Origin: Atopsyche davidsoni
Lineage: Eukaryota; Arthropoda; Insecta; Trichoptera; Hydrobiosidae
Assembly: GCA_022113835.1 (NCBI GenBank)
Contig: JAILWY010000012.1
Location: 5,084,001 to 5,148,000, forward strand
Length of the DNA stretch: 64,000 bases
Reading direction: 5' to 3'
The translations under genes and the position numbers were made by a program. The stretch's first letter is position 1; every line of letters begins with the position of its first letter. The notes beneath the pieces are model-generated. The model searched no databases. It had not been told where the DNA came from and saw only the letters and a program-made list of their open reading frames with translations. Shown piece after piece: positions 37,871 to 52,229 of this stretch.

Positions 37871-40800
37871 GGGGATAGTCACACACCGTATTGTGAGCAC
37901 AGCCCTAACACCTATTGTCCTTGAAATTAACCAAAAGAAAATAAATATTTTTTTATAAAAAAAAAAAATTTCGAATACCAGGCAAAGAAAAAATTACAAA
38001 AAAAAATATATTATGATAAAAAAAACAGTCAAACCTTTTATATTTTATTCGTATGTTTTGTATTAATCAGTTCCTTCCATTAAATCGTGACTAGTCACAA
38101 GGAGTTTTGGTTCTATAGACACCACAAATGAGGTGTTTTTAAATAATACTACCGCTAGATTCCATTTAGACAGAACACATATTTATAAATATATTAGGTT
38201 TTTCTCAAATTTTTGTGTATTTTGAAAATATAGCTCTAAATATAGTTAATAAAATAAAATTATTGAATTTTAAAAGAAATAAAAAAAAAACTACTACACG
38301 TTTAAATCTGAGCAAAACGAACTGAAGCTGTATTTAAATGTATAAAAATAAACTGAAAGGCATCTTATTATGTAAAACAATGATACAAACTGAAAGGTCT
38401 GCCTAGGAAGCTTCTCTTGACTTTAACGATAAGAAGCTTATTTGCTCTAAATATTATTTTAACCTCACATGAAACAAATATTGAAAATGCGATTTACAAC
38501 TTTTTGTAAATGACGGCGAATATATAATGACCTGCACGAAAATAGAATCTTCACAATGCCCGGGGGTCTAGTGGGTTAGGTTTTTATTCCGGCGAGTTGA
38601 CCTTTTACATAATTCGAATGATAATAGAGGATCTATTACTATGCCGGGCGGATTGCCGTCTTTAAAATTGAAGCCCTTTGTTGATGTAATATGTAGAGCA
38701 GAAGGATTTAGACAATGGCGATACATCACGGGCGCTCCAATGGCCGCGTCCCCACATACGAGCGGAAATATCTCCGTGCGTAATAAATAATTCACCACAC
38801 ACACAAAACGACCGATTTGACTTTTACTATTTCGCGACATTTGTCCCTCATAGATATTGCACAAAATATGGAAACTGATTCTATCTCGGATTGACACGAC
38901 TGGCTTTTTTTTTGCTTACCTAGTTATCGCGGATTGCCGAAGGGAAAAAAAACCGAAATCTCAACTAAATAAAAAAGTGACGTTGAATCTTTTAGTGTTG
39001 TTTTTAATTTAACTAATTTGTTTATTTCTACATACAATCCATTATATGCACTTGATATTAAATATGAAACATATGAATTTTAACAGAAAAATATTGACTA
39101 CCGACATATTGAAACAGCGGTCAGTATTGTACGTGGTATATACACCAACTGGTTTGCACGCAGGTAGGTAAGTATACGTAAAAAGTACAATTACCTTGTC
39201 AAGAAATGCATAAAAAGGTAAGTGTGATTGGTATCGAGTCCGAGATAAGAGCTAAAGCAAACAATATAATATGATATAGGTTCTTTAGTGTTGATTGACT
39301 CACTCCGCTTATTGATTATAGGAACTGAATTTCTTATCAGGTGCACACACAAAGAAAAGTGCAATGTAACTTCCATTGTAATCGTTCACTAAATTAGGTT
39401 CAAGTGTGATATGATTTATTGATGCCAGAAGTCGCATTATACCATATTATTTTACAGCATAACTGCTTACTAATAGTAATGAAAAAAAGAGTGGTTAGTC
39501 AAACTATAATTTACTTAAAACGGACCATGAGAAAACATTTCATAACCTAATATTTAAAAAAATTGGTTATTGAAATGCACTTATTAATTCATATGCTATA
39601 ACCCAAAGAAATAAATCAACGGGAACATAAAATGTACTATAAAAATTGAGTTGTGAAAATTTGCTTTTGTATTTTATAAAAAATTGCATGAAAAAATAAA
39701 CTTCATGGTTAAATTTTATATTCGATAGCGTGCTGAAATAAGGCAGTATTAAATAATAATAAAAAATAGGTAATTTGCAATGACAGGCTTGCATGTAAAT
39801 TATCAAGTCAGATTACATCATTAAAGATTATCTAAAAAAAAAAACGTATTGTTATCAGTAATAGTGGGTATGGAGATGTACTCAATACTACATGTACAAT
39901 AAACGACTGAGTCTTTCGTGTCGAGGACACTTTGGTGCATTCGTGCTTATGTGATTTATTTATTCGCTGCTTCAGATAAGTGGATAAGAAGTACGGAGCT
40001 TTCTGGGCGAGTGTTCTAATGTTTACATGCTATGAATGAAATAGCAGACCGCCTTATCGAGAAGCGTCGAAAAAACTCAGAAAAGAATATTTGTATAATA
40101 TATGTATCGAATATTGATATGGAACAAACTAAGTAATCTAACGAAGTAAAATTACGTCTAGGAAGAAAGCCAGCAAGCAGCACGTTCGTAAGTTTCATAA
40201 AACGTGATGTTGGTTATAATGTGAAAATTATTTATGTGTAAAACATGCAAAATTACTGGGATTTGATATATGTATTTAATATATGTCGGTGCCTACATAC
40301 ACTTGCGACTATTAATACATGAATACAATTTGTTTTTAGATTTTTAAAATGATGTTGATGAAACCAATTAATTAGTGTAAAAACCTTGGAAACTTTCCTA
40401 CACAGATACCTACGTAATATTTTACATACAATTAAACGACATTTCAATTACGTCAGCTTACAAAATGTTGTCCCAGGAAGCTTTGTTCTTCACGGATGAA
40501 TATCCCAGTATTAGCCGTCTGCAAGTACTGTTTATCGAGCTTCCTACGCGCTGCTTAGCGCATTCTTCTGTGATGCAAGAACGGAACATACGCAAGTAAT
40601 AAATGATACGTTCTTTTAATTTTATTCGAATCTCAGTCGCGGCAAAGAGAAACATTAATTAAACGGTTGACTCCTGTAGAGTCTCCGCGGATAATTTAAT
40701 ATGATCGATTCAATGTCGCCGGTTGCACAGGAGACTCATTCACAGTGTAAATATTAATGCACGGAGGGACAGCGGACCATCTGATTTTATTATCGCTTAC

Positions 40801-41439
40801 ATCTGTGCAAACATCGAGCGCGTAGCGATATTTAAATTATCGACATACTTAAACACTTACAAGAAAAAACATGAAATTAAAAAAAATATATTTAAAATGA
40901 TTTTACAAGGTACTAAATGTCTTATAACACTTATAAGGCGCAAGCTTATTACAAGATAAAAAGCACTGGTCAACACAGGTGTTAATTATATTATAAGAAA
41001 ATGACTGTTAAAATAAGCACAGGTGTTGTAAAAAAAATACATAATACATTGTATCGACGTACCGACTATTCCTATGTTTGATGCTTAAAAAAATCTAATA
41101 CAATTTTGTTAGATTTCAATTTTTTTTGCATTTGAAAAGCAGCTAGACGGAATAAAATAACGATGTTTATAAATCCAAGAAGGAATTCTCTATTTATTCT
41201 GGCGTAAGAACTTCTCACTAAATTCCCCAGTATTTTCTCAGAGATTCTGCTTCGATAGCGGCCTATTTGAATAACCGATAAACGAAATCGATATAACTTA
41301 TATTTGTATTGCCTCCACGCTGGAAAAAAATATCCGCGATAACTACACGAGCGATTCGACCTTAACGATGAAGTGTGCGAAAATATTTAATAATTGATAA
41401 GATGACGTGTAAACTTTTGGAACTTCTTTCGGAATCTGG

Positions 41440-41800
41440 AAACTTTTGCACGGGAGCGAAGCGGATTCGAGAGCGGAGGATCGTTCTATTGAATAAAGTC
41501 GCGCGGGACGGCGGGCGGCGCGGCGCGACTCCTAATGGCCGCGGAGAGGAGCAACAAGTGGCGGCTCTGGACCCGCGGAACCAGTCCAAACAATGCAAAT
41601 TCACGAATAACAAGCCAGCCTGCCTGCCAGCGAAGCCCGCGTCGTAAAAATGTATGAATTGGGAATATCCTTCCCGCGCTTCGAGATTTACGACTGCGGC
41701 CTGCGTGGAGCGGAGCGGGCGGGACGCTGCGGCTCCAGAGCTCCGCCGCCTGAACAATGCGCTCCCTCGACACCGCGCCGCCGAGATCTGAGAGCCTCTA
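41440..41800. promoter_or_regulatory. CpG-rich island
   Basis: Starts near GGAGCGAAGCGG, peaks at GCGCGGGACGGCGGGCGGCG and again at GGAGCGGAGCGGGCGGGACG. A similar GGAGCGGAGCGGGCGGGAC phrase recurs at about 57422-57445, which may reflect a shared element or simple GC repetition. Frames on both strands lack any domain. Confidence 0.3.
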
Positions 41801-42074
41801 AGAGAAATAAAAACTTGAATTTATCAAACGACGATTCATAGATTAAATTTACCTACTAGAGCAGAGGACATACGGCTTCGCGAGAAGCGTGGCTCGGTTG
41901 AATCGCGCGAACGTGTTGAATGAAATAAAAAAACCGACGGTTTCATGTCTTTGATGTCTGAGTCGATCGTTGCGTTTAATATTTTCCATTCATATTACTC
42001 GTTCGGTTTGTATGTGATTATCGCATGCCCGCGTCTGCCGGCTACATTGTTCCCCAAGACGTACTTTCAGTTAA

Positions 42075-42095
42075 GGTTTGTTTGTTTGTTTGTTT
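42075..42095. repeat. (TTTG)4-5 microsatellite
   Basis: Tandem GTTT/TTTG units, followed by TTTTAAAC. Confidence 0.9.
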
Positions 42096-43559
42096 TAAAC
42101 TTGTGTTGTATCGTATATAATTAGCTTTTAAAGTGGCTTCTTAACTGGGTCACATCTAATCTAAGATACGCAACTATGAAAGCTGATTCGCTATAAACTT
42201 TTAACATATAATATCAAGTAATGCGAATATATGGCAAGTCACGTGAGGCAGAAACGATGAAAGCGCAATAAATAATTGAATCCCGGCCTGATCGATCGGT
42301 ACGAGCGAGTGTACTGTGGGAATAGTGTAATTTATCCAAGGTTCTTACGGCCTAGGTTGGGAAAAGTCTCATGAAAGTCTTGATGATATTATTTTTTTAT
42401 GAATGCATAGCGTTTGTAGCCGCCTGAATATTATATAAGATAGGGAGCACCTTCGTACCTAGGGCATAAAAAAAGTTATAAAATGTCCATATTTTATGAG
42501 GTTACGGCACAACTGTCATACGAAGGACTAAAGTCATTCTTCAAAAACATCATCTATAGTTATTTTTTTAAAAGTGGAAAAATGCTTATTTTTATAATAT
42601 ATACACGGCTTGTTTTAAACACAACCTAGCCATACTCTCGCCTGTTACATTTCTCTACTGAGGTTAAGGAGTATTAATAAAATACAACGGTAGTAAAAAA
42701 AAAACTTTTATAAAGAAATAACAAATGAGAACATAAAACTCTCAAATATAATAAAACTTTAGTACCCGAAGTCTGCCGTCAACTCGGAAGACACATACGA
42801 GCAATATGCACGTATTACAAAGTAATGGGTTTCTGCCTGAAATGTTTTCAAGTATCGGTCGTAGTTCTTAAGTTATGGTTTACGAGAAATAATGTAAACT
42901 CTTGGAAAATCATTTGTAAAATATTTGCACTGGGTAAAATAACAGAAATATCTGTTTGTCTCTTCTAATGAAACTTCCCCCGGTCCTGTACTGGATAAAG
43001 AGCGCTCGCGCAACATGTATGCCAAAACATTTTTTTCAGAGAAGGGAGAGAAGGCTCAAAGAAAATGAACCATTGGAGATAGGACACTCTTTGGTTATGC
43101 AACAACAGAGAACTAATTGGCATTGAAAATTAAGAATGTTTCAAAGAGATACATTTTCTTTTATGTAACAAAGGCGAAAAAACAAAAATAAGTAATCCAA
43201 ATGCACGTTAACAGCGCTTCCGTAAATAATAAATCGGTCGTTACCAATAATGAATGACTGATTTACACTAAAACGTAATAATATGATAACAGAATCGTGA
43301 TTAAAGCAAGTTCATAAAGCTATTCACGTATGAGTCACAAGTGTTACGAGAGGTTCTAAGTACACGTTCACAAATATCTATTACCATTGAAACATGTTTC
43401 ACCCTTTGATCAATCCCTAATCACTGGCACGCCTCAATCAGGGGTCCTTTCACACCGAGCGAAGCCATCAATTCACATATGGTTCTATAAATACGCGGCA
43501 CACGCATCATTCATATGCGAGTTCGCTGTGTTTTATTTCGAGGTTGAACTTCGCAGTGT

Positions 43560-43770
43560 CGAGGTTACATAAGCTGACCTAAGACGCGACGGAATTGCGG
43601 TTAGGTAGATCCGAACCCGGGTCGTTGCGATGAAACACTAAAAGTGCTGAGGTGATGGCTCATCCGCCGCAAGGCGCTCGGCGAATTAAAAGAAATAAGA
43701 ACGGCGGGCCGCGCCGCCGCCGAGGAAATAAACCTGCCCGGAATAAAGATACGATTGCGGTTCCGGGGAA
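43560..43770. promoter_or_regulatory. GC-rich patch
   Basis: Contains CCGAACCCGGGTCG and CGGCGGGCCGCGCCGCCGCC. On the minus strand, GGGTTCGGATC at 43618-43608 resembles a Pol III B box, but no matching A box is found. Confidence 0.25.
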
Positions 43771-43999
43771 GATTAAGTGAGGCGAGGGAAAATTTGAATT
43801 GTAATTTGGACAGTACCAAAGACAGATAAAAACCATATTGAGATTTCTGATAGCTAAGCAGAATAGTCAGCTGTATCTAAGCGTCCATAAATATTGGTCA
43901 CTACAGTGCTGATGAGCTGGCCGCTTTCACCGTATGAATGATATCTATGCAAGCGTGCAAGGGGAATCCACTTTGAGCGTCTCCATACGAGCGGGCTCG

Positions 44000-44230
44000 G
44001 ATCCGTGTCCAGGGACACGTGGTGCTCTCTGCTTATGGGCAGTCGTCCGGTAGACAATTTATGTCAATATTCAAGATAGTTTGGAGCAGCCGAGGCATCA
44101 CTCGGCTCGGCACTGGCGGAGAGACGGTAACGAGAGGACAGGAGCACATGGCCAGGTTTATGGGGGGAGTAACGCACAAAGCAGCGAGAACTTATCTTAA
44201 TGCCCTATCGCTCGTATGCGGTGGCTGTTA
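44000..44230. promoter_or_regulatory. Moderately GC-rich patch
   Basis: A less CpG-dense stretch with GCGGAGAGACGG and CCGAGGCATCACTCGGCTCGG-type local inverted repetition (about 44090-44110). No gene was seen. Confidence 0.15.
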
Positions 44231-45009
44231 AGTTCGAGAAAGTTCTTCCTGTCCTGTATCTTATCTTTAATAAATAATACGTACTATTTTATAACATGTA
44301 TTTAAACCAAAGCACAACAAAAAACGTTTAAAACACGTTGTTAACGGAATGCACATGCACTTACATTTGACAACGCTGACACGTTGCTTTGAAAATGTAC
44401 ATGGTATTAACAGATTATATATCGCGGTTAGTGTAAAGTGCACTCGTAACGTTTCAGCAATAAAGCTCAGTTGCTACGTCAGGATTAATAATAAACTACC
44501 CAACAAAATCCAATCTCCACTCCGTTACGTGCAACCTTAAAAATGCAATATCATAAGCTAAAACAAAATCGATATGTCTCGATACAAGATATTATTGCAC
44601 GTACGAGACTCGGCGTGAAAACGCAGTAAACTGAGCGTTTTAAATTCTGGTCGGGCGGATCTCCAGCCGGCCGGTGCTGAAAGCTCTCCTATTAATTCAC
44701 GCATATTAATCACCAAGGATCGAAACGCCGAGTGAGCATTGCACATATTGATTTAACAATATTTGCACAGGATTATTGAGCTGCATTGCATGGATGTTTA
44801 TAAATACATGCGTTGAGAGAACGTGCTCGGGTCTGTCTGTAATTCGACGCATCCAATTAATAAAAGTTTTGAGTGCCTATTAGATTTATTACATCGCCTG
44901 ATATTTATTTTTTGAATACGATCTGCTATGACAACTGCTAAACTTTTAATATAAAATTCTTAAATGCCAGCGTCAATCAAATATAAAAAATATATCTGAC
45001 GATTCTTAT

Positions 45010-45390
45010 AACTTTTCGCCGATGATGGCGTGATAAATACGAATTTATCCTTAACGTTTTTGAAGTTTCGGGCTGCGCGATTGTCGGCGGCCACGCGAAT
45101 TTGAAGCCGGAGTTTTGATAAAGACATTCGAGTGGAGAAAAGAGAGCGGTTGACATATTTTTCAAAAATTATGCCACACCTGGACACGACTGACGTGACG
45201 AGTTTTTATTTGAGACGCGGTCGGATGTCACGTGAATGTAACTTTTTATTTGACTCGACAGAGCTAGACTCGGTCGAATGTCTGCAATAAAGTTTAGCGA
45301 TTGAAATTTACAAGCTAAGCTGTGTCGAGAGAGAACGGAGTGTTTCCAGCGATGAAGTCGGCACGGGCCGGGAGTCAAAGGAAACTGCGA
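45010..45390. promoter_or_regulatory. Moderately GC-rich region
   Basis: Several CG-containing words (GTCGGCGGCCACGCG, GACGTGACGAG) and a repeated motif: CTTTTTATTTGACTCG (about 45242) resembles GTTTTTATTTGAGACG (about 45202), 40 bp apart. No convincing frame. Confidence 0.2.
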
Positions 45391-48267
45391 GACAAAAATT
45401 AAATTTTTAACGCGTAACAAGCATGCTTTGCTTTATGACAGTTCAAGAGGTTTTTTAATTTCCACAAAATAAAAGCATTCAACGTCCGACACAAACACAC
45501 GCCCGCTACGAAACAATTCACTTACGCATGTTTTATTTTCAAAGAAAATTTTATGATGATGAAACAAGGTAATTTTTATAAATTACGTTTATTGATGGTA
45601 TATTATAAAATTAACATAAAAATCATAAATATTTTTATAGCTTCGTTAAAAAAAAAACGACCGATAAATGTAAAAAAAATATTTTTTTAAAATATGTTTT
45701 TATTTGGTTTTTCTGTTAACAAAATGACTCGGCAGTAACATTCCTGTAATCGGATGTAAACGAATAAAAAAGGTTCACGCACAGCCTAGACCAGCTCGCC
45801 ACATCACATGTTCCATATTGTATTCCGCGTACATGGACAGCGCGTCTAGAAACTTCCTTCGCAAAGATAAAAACAACTTTGAATATGAACGAGACGCAAA
45901 CAACAAGTTTTTTTAATAAATGATACAAGTACAATGCAAACTGTATTAAGTGAAAGATTTCGTTATATCAGATTAATGAAAGTGAATCGCTTGTGCTCGA
46001 ATTTAAATTGTAAAGTCTGTAATTGGGATTGTAACAAATTCAAGTTGATATTAAATTAAAGCGTCTTTGAAGTAATGTACGTAGAAGCTTTGATGTATCA
46101 AATTCAATTAAATAATGATCCAGCCACTTATAATAGTAATTATTAAAATAAAACATCGACGTGTATTTCTAGTAAAATTAGATAAAACTATTGTGGAGTT
46201 CGGACATCACAAAGAAAACTTCTTAGAAATTAATTTAATTTATGATAAAAAAAAATATCAGAGCATTCAAGAAAACCTTGAGATGTCAATGAAGAAATGT
46301 TTCTTCGAACCCAACAACTCGGGCGCATCGTTTAATCGTAGCTCCGACCAAGTTCCGTGTGTTTTTACAATATTTCATTCGTTAGAAAACTGCTGCAATT
46401 ATCACAATGCTTGTTCAAATAACTTTCTTTTTTTATCTAGACCAAGTGCACTAAAATGTTTAATAATAATATTAGATAAAGGCCATATCATAAAGCGTAT
46501 TTATTCAACATTAATATGATAATATAAAAACAATATTAATATATGTGTAAAGTTCGAAAAATAAATAGAACACTGTGACTGTGATTTATATTTGTTTGAC
46601 AAACCACAGATTTTTTCATTTTCTGTGTGATAAAAAAATCCTAACTGTTGTCTGAGACAACGAACTAATTAATTTTAAACATTACAAAGAAACGAGAAAA
46701 ATGAATAAAATTTTATTGCTTGTACTATGATTTCTACAGTGTATTCAAAATAAGCACGAATGATAAATTTTTGCACATTTAATATGTTACTGACATCCCT
46801 GAAAAATTACACGTATGGATTTTTTCCTGAACAAACATCACAAAGGTAGATAGTTCTGCGCCACCGTGGGTTACAGTATTTACACACTGGCTGTAGGTAT
46901 ACGCCGCGTTGGTACAACATAAAGGGACGGATACAGGGTGGCGTAGTGGCGTGTTACAACACTGTAAGGCTGTAGGCCGGATCGCGTGTAAAGTGGCGCA
47001 GGCGGTGGCGTTACTATGGCGATAGGGTTGATGGTTCAATACGGGGTGCAAGGGGGTGGTGTCGGGTTAATAGCGAAACGAATACAAGTGAAAGATCCAC
47101 CATCAATTACACGGCAAATATTAAAACGGAATATCGCATTTCAGAGGGACTTCCATAACTTTGTACTTAGAATTACTTTTGATTGTGAAATAAGTCGCTC
47201 CCGAAATGCGACCGCCCCAGTGGCGCGGGGAACAAAGCCTCCGTTTACAACAAGTGGGTGTTTATATCTTTCGTTTGTTTTTGTACCTTTCCTTTGAGAT
47301 AATCCTTTGTAAGACTTATGGAATGTTTAAAAGCAGACAATTTATAACATAACTCAGAAATAATGCCTCAATGAATAAACAAAAGTATAACGAGCATCGG
47401 TGATATTTACTGCTCAAAACACTTCAAGCGCAATTTAATATATTTTTCAGGAATCCCATTATTGTTTTAAGGCATTCATGGCCATCGGGCATAAATGAGC
47501 CGGGAAATAAGATTGTATTTTTAATTAGGTATTATAAGTTCCGGCTGTGTGGTTAAAAGCTATTTTCATGGTTTGAAAATCGCAAATTATATTTTTAAAC
47601 ATTTTTCATGTTTTAATTACATATTTTTCAAAATATTTTGATAAAGCACTACAGATATTGAAAACATATCATGCTCATGGTTTTTTTTTCAAGAAGCTGA
47701 AGCTTGAAAATTTCAGTAAATAAGTCAACAAATATAGACTAGAGACTATTTTAAATTTAAGATTTATTTATAGACGGTGGCTGTTAAAATGTTTGAAGAA
47801 AAAACATATGGCTAGAAACCCTTCCGCCGCCGAGCACCATGACCGCAAGGCAGTGCCAGACAAGTTCGCACTGAGCACACAGCGAGCAGACCGGAGCAGT
47901 GGGGCATCAATATTGCGTATGAAGAACCAATCTGTGTCAATATGTTTGATCAGACGTGTAACGTGTACGAAACGGTATGTATTATGTAAGAAAAACAACA
48001 CTGATTCCACGTAACGAAGATATTGATTGATTCCCAACGAAATTTCGTTAGGAGAACGTACCGTTGTGAAGTTTACAGACCTTGAGTCGGCAAGAGGAAA
48101 TTTCTGATATGTACGCAATTAACAAATTCGAAAACAAGCCTAATGCAAGTATGAAGATCATATAAAAATAAATATTATTTCGATAGTGTGATGCAAAAAG
48201 ATGAATAAATCAACTTAAATACAGTAAATAATAAGTCCATTTAAAATTTACATAAGGTTTCTAATAT

Positions 48268-48286
48268 AAAAAAAAAAAAAAAAAAA
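48268..48286. repeat. Poly(A) run of 19
   Basis: The upstream 100 bp is AT-rich, and I see no SINE or retrogene body attached to this A tract. Confidence 0.9.
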
Positions 48287-48824
48287 TGGAATTATGTATA
48301 AATATTTATATATTCAAAAGGTTGTTAACCTTAGATATAAATATTAAACTACACAGGAACTTACCTAATATATGCATACTTACATGAATAAAATATTATA
48401 ATTTTACAAGCAGATTTGTATAAAAAGCTTGTGTTTACTACAAACAGACCCCTGAAGCAAGTGGTCACGATCGAATTTTCTTGAAACTGCTGCTCTATTA
48501 GGGCGGAGTCTAACGCGAAATCGATTTTAATATTATGAATCACCAAACATTATAACACATTACGAAACATTTTATACGTCTCTCACAATCATTCATTTGG
48601 ATTTTCTTCCACCTACGAGTAATATTTCAGCAAGCCTTTAAAAATGCTTCAATGAATTGCCGAGAAGAACAAAGACTTTCATTACGGCGCACCTTATATT
48701 TGGTGATTTATTATATTAATATCGATTTTCCGCTTCACTTTGCGATAATGCTAAGAAAATATCACGAAAAAGTTGTTGCTGTATGAGGGGAGAGTGTTTG
48801 CTTTTCGCAGAGCCAAAATTAGAC

Positions 48825-48920
48825 TCGCAAGAGGACGGCGGCGGGGGGCGGGGAGGATTCAAATGCCGCGACTCACAAAGGCCCCGTAATGACGGGCCCG
48901 GCGTGATACGGCGGCCTTCT
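48825..48920. promoter_or_regulatory. GC-rich patch
   Basis: GACGGCGGCGGGGGGCGGGG followed by GTAATGACGGGCCCGGCG; next to it is TTCTAATTAAAAC, a homeodomain-like word. Confidence 0.25.
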
Positions 48921-49254
48921 AATTAAAACACATTCTCGACTACGTTTTATGTTTAATTTACTAATCGAATATACCTAGAATACCACGATGGCCCGTAAAA
49001 TCCCATCATTTGTGTAAAACTAGATACAGTATAAATAATCGCACTGCACATGACTTTACGATTAATTTGAAGCTTAAGTGAATGTTCAGTAATCAATAAA
49101 TTTGAGTATGATAAACTGAGGAGATTCGTAAATAATGAAGCGTCTCACTTGCATTATTCATGCATGTGCAAACATCTCAAGGAATTACCACGCACGGCGC
49201 GGCAGATAAAGTGCATCCATACCTCTTCATATTTCAGCTGTAATTTATACAATC

Positions 49255-49440
49255 GGCGCTCGGATCAGATATGTGAGGAGGAAACTAATGAGGCGGAGCG
49301 CGCCCGCCAGTCCTCTTACTTGCCCTCCCCGAGACTCGAACACCTAATCTCGAGGACGAGAGATTACATTCCGAGAGGATATGCGGGCGCCACCGGAGAC
49401 CGCTCACCTGTCAAGCCGAGGTATAAAGTGGGACTGACAT
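49255..49440. promoter_or_regulatory. GC-rich patch
   Basis: GGCGGAGCGCGCCCGCC at the core. GAGACTCGAACACC (about 49330-49343) mimics a T-arm on the minus strand, without the rest of a tRNA. Confidence 0.2.
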
Positions 49441-50289
49441 CGTCACATTTTTCTTGTCGCTGCAAATGCGATACAAGCTTTATCAGTACTTCGTCAACAA
49501 ACAATTTTAATAGATAGCTAAAATACAATATATTTTTTAAAAATACAGAGCATGTGAAATATCACCCCTCTATCGAGTTGGAACCTAATTAACGGCAATG
49601 AAAACAGAAATGTGTTTTTCATAAGTAGTCTGTCTTTTGCTGAGAACGTGAACGTTCTTGTTAAAATAAATTTGCAATAAATCTGAAAGTCCTTTATCTG
49701 GATGAGAAAAAAAATGTCCCGTCGCCGGAGTATCGAGGTGCTGCGGAGTCGCAGGTTTGCTGATGGCCATTGGCGATAGGCGATGAGCTGTAAGTGAGTC
49801 CATTTGTTGAGTAAAACAGCCCCGGGCGGCGGGACCCTCGCAGTCATATCTGCCTGAGCGCGGCAATTAATTCCCGAGCAGGCTTTGAGGGGCCGGAGAA
49901 GATTAAAACATACATATGTAATGTCCTCAATAAGTGTGGACCGAAGCTTACCCCGGCCAGATTTAAAAGGGGGTTTCTCCAACGAGCGAGGGATACTGGA
50001 GATGTAATAAAAATGATACTTGCCGAGTGCATTTATAAGTCTCCAGAGTAATTACTCGCGATTAAGGAATAAAATATACTAACGAGACAGCTTCGGAGAT
50101 TAATCGCATTCGTATGCGATGTATATTTTACTAGCGATAACGGGCTACACACATTTAATTAAATTAAATTATCTATAATCGCTTTAAAGCATCGGGTCTA
50201 AAAGAAAACGTATTAAGAGCTAACATTTCTAAGTTAAACGATTTTATCCGCTATTCCAGTCCATTGATAATGTCCTTAATGTAGACATT

Positions 50290-50840
50290 ATAGTTTACAA
50301 TATGAGCTGCGAGCGCGGGGCGCCGGGCTAAGTAAACAAAGAAGACATCTCCCTCGGCTAATTAAAGGACTGTCGGCGCTTTAATACAGCCGTACAAAAC
50401 TGGCGATTATAAGGTGTCCGCACCGCGGAGGCGCTCCTGTTGCCGCGCTGGATGCATTTATCACCTCCGGGACGTCAGCGGTCCCGGCGGATTACGGCCG
50501 CAGATAACATTCATTAAATATTTAATAAGGACAGAGCATTAAGGCTAGCGATTAAAGTCCGCACCGGCCGGTGTCATACGGGACAGGGAGTACGTCGTTG
50601 AGAAGCGGTCCTGCGGAGAAAAATGCCATCAGTCCGGAGTCTAAGCGGGGACCGGTCTCTCTGCACGCAGTTTTTTCGCGTCAGATTTATGGCTGCGGGA
50701 ATCACCAGAGTCTGCGCTCGTCTCGATCGGGACGCATTCCCGCCTACCGGTGCGGTGGTGCAAGGGGTGCGGAGCCCCCAACGCTGCCGAGGCATCCGCT
50801 GGCCCGAATTCTCTTAACGAGATGCGTTTTTGCAGATCCG
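50290..50840. promoter_or_regulatory. Large CpG-rich island with forkhead- and homeodomain-like sites
   Basis: About 550 bp. It includes GTAAACAAA at 50332-50340 (forkhead-type), TAATTAAA at 50359-50366 (homeodomain-type), CATTCATTAAATATTTAAT near 50510, and CpG-rich blocks around CACCGCGGAGGCGC and GCACCGGCCGGTG. The alternation of AT-rich factor sites and CpG-rich blocks is what one expects of a conserved developmental enhancer. A 131-codon plus-strand frame crosses the right half but lacks recognisable features. Confidence 0.35.
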
Positions 50841-52229
50841 GCGGTGCGTTTGTGCAACCTTCAAGAAATGTTTAGGATGATAGGAATAAATTATGCAAGT
50901 GGGGCAAAATCAATGAACAAAAACTGTTTACAATTACACCTGAAGAAGTTCTTAATGTTTCAATAACAAATGGTTGCACAAAAATTTTAAGTATAATTAC
51001 AAACCACGGTTCGCAAAACACTTGCGAAATAAAAAAAATATATCTATGCAGTCAAATATATTCCTTGAGTAACGCCATTTTCAGATATGTTGTAGTTAAT
51101 GGATCTATCAAAATAAATCGCAGTTAAAAAAAGAAGCAATAAAACAGCATACGCAAGTGGCGCTCCTCGAAGTGCACTCGGCGGGAAATAAATAAACGCG
51201 TATCTAAAGGACCGACGCTGCAGTGTTCAATGAAACGATTAATCTATTCGATAATGATGTTTGGTCGGCGTAGACGTTGCTTAAAAATACAAAAAACTCC
51301 TCATGGTGCAGGTTGAACAAATAAAAATAAAACCTCAGGCAACAACAGCGAAATACCGGGAGGCAGAAACGACATCGGTTTGAGATTTTTCAACGTTTTT
51401 TTTTGTTGCTATAAAAGACTTTTGTTCTCGGGACGCGAGCGCACCTCGGCGGCGAAGGGACATTTCTAGAAATAATACGGCCGATTCGTCGGTTTGAATT
51501 CCGAGAGAAGACGGATCTGCCAAGGGAAGCCGGAGAATAATTACAATTCACCCATACTTTGTAGGTGCATTGAAGAGAGATGCCATGCGGGAACCTGATC
51601 TGCTAGACGAGCCGTGCGTAGATAATGACCTTATCGAGAAGTAAATTACCGACTGAATTTTTAGAAGACAGGTAGAGATTCATTAAATTCAGAGTGTCCA
51701 TTGTATGAAGTTTTAATCATTTTATGGAGAATAAATAAACACACATTCTTTTGAGTACTGTAGAAGAGATTCATAAGAAGTTCTCAAGCCTAGCATAGCA
51801 TAAGACCAAATACCTATTTTTTATATTATAATATCTGAACTGTAAATTCACGTCCTTGTCTGAATGTCAGAAGACAATAAAACGAAAATCTTCATTTTAC
51901 ACAACAGCTATACGCGAGAAAGCTAGTGATGTAGCAAAACTTTTCTCCGAGACAGAGAGGCCACATTTCAAATTCAAAATAAAAATATATTTTTTGGTGT
52001 TTCTTTCGAGAAATTAAATTCGATAAAACATCACCCCACTTGCGAGAATTGCACTTATATAACTGCAGGCAGGTTACGCAGATAAGATTTCTCAGATATT
52101 AGACATCATTAAAATAACCTTTGCGAAGGAGAGTGACTCGCCTGCCGAGAATTTAATTCAGCCGAGGTGAGATTGAAAGTACAAAGTAATTTTCGGAGAT
52201 TCGCAGTATTTTGTGGTGCACAACGGCGA

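Noticed and set aside
43600..43660. tRNA- or SINE-like sequence on the minus strand (B-box-like GGGTTCGGATC)
   Set aside because: No A box at the right distance and no cloverleaf pairing. A relic of a tRNA-derived SINE is possible but cannot be shown here.
48268..48286. Poly(A) run as the tail of a retroposed copy
   Set aside because: No gene- or SINE-like body upstream and no target-site duplication that I can see.
49643..49658. Palindrome AGAACGTGAACGTTCT as a steroid receptor element
   Set aside because: It does not fit the ecdysone receptor consensus, and the spacing differs from nuclear receptor half-site pairs.
49518..49982. 154-codon minus-strand frame
   Set aside because: Composition changes from GC-coded to AT-coded along its length, no motif is visible, and it has overlapping frames of similar quality.
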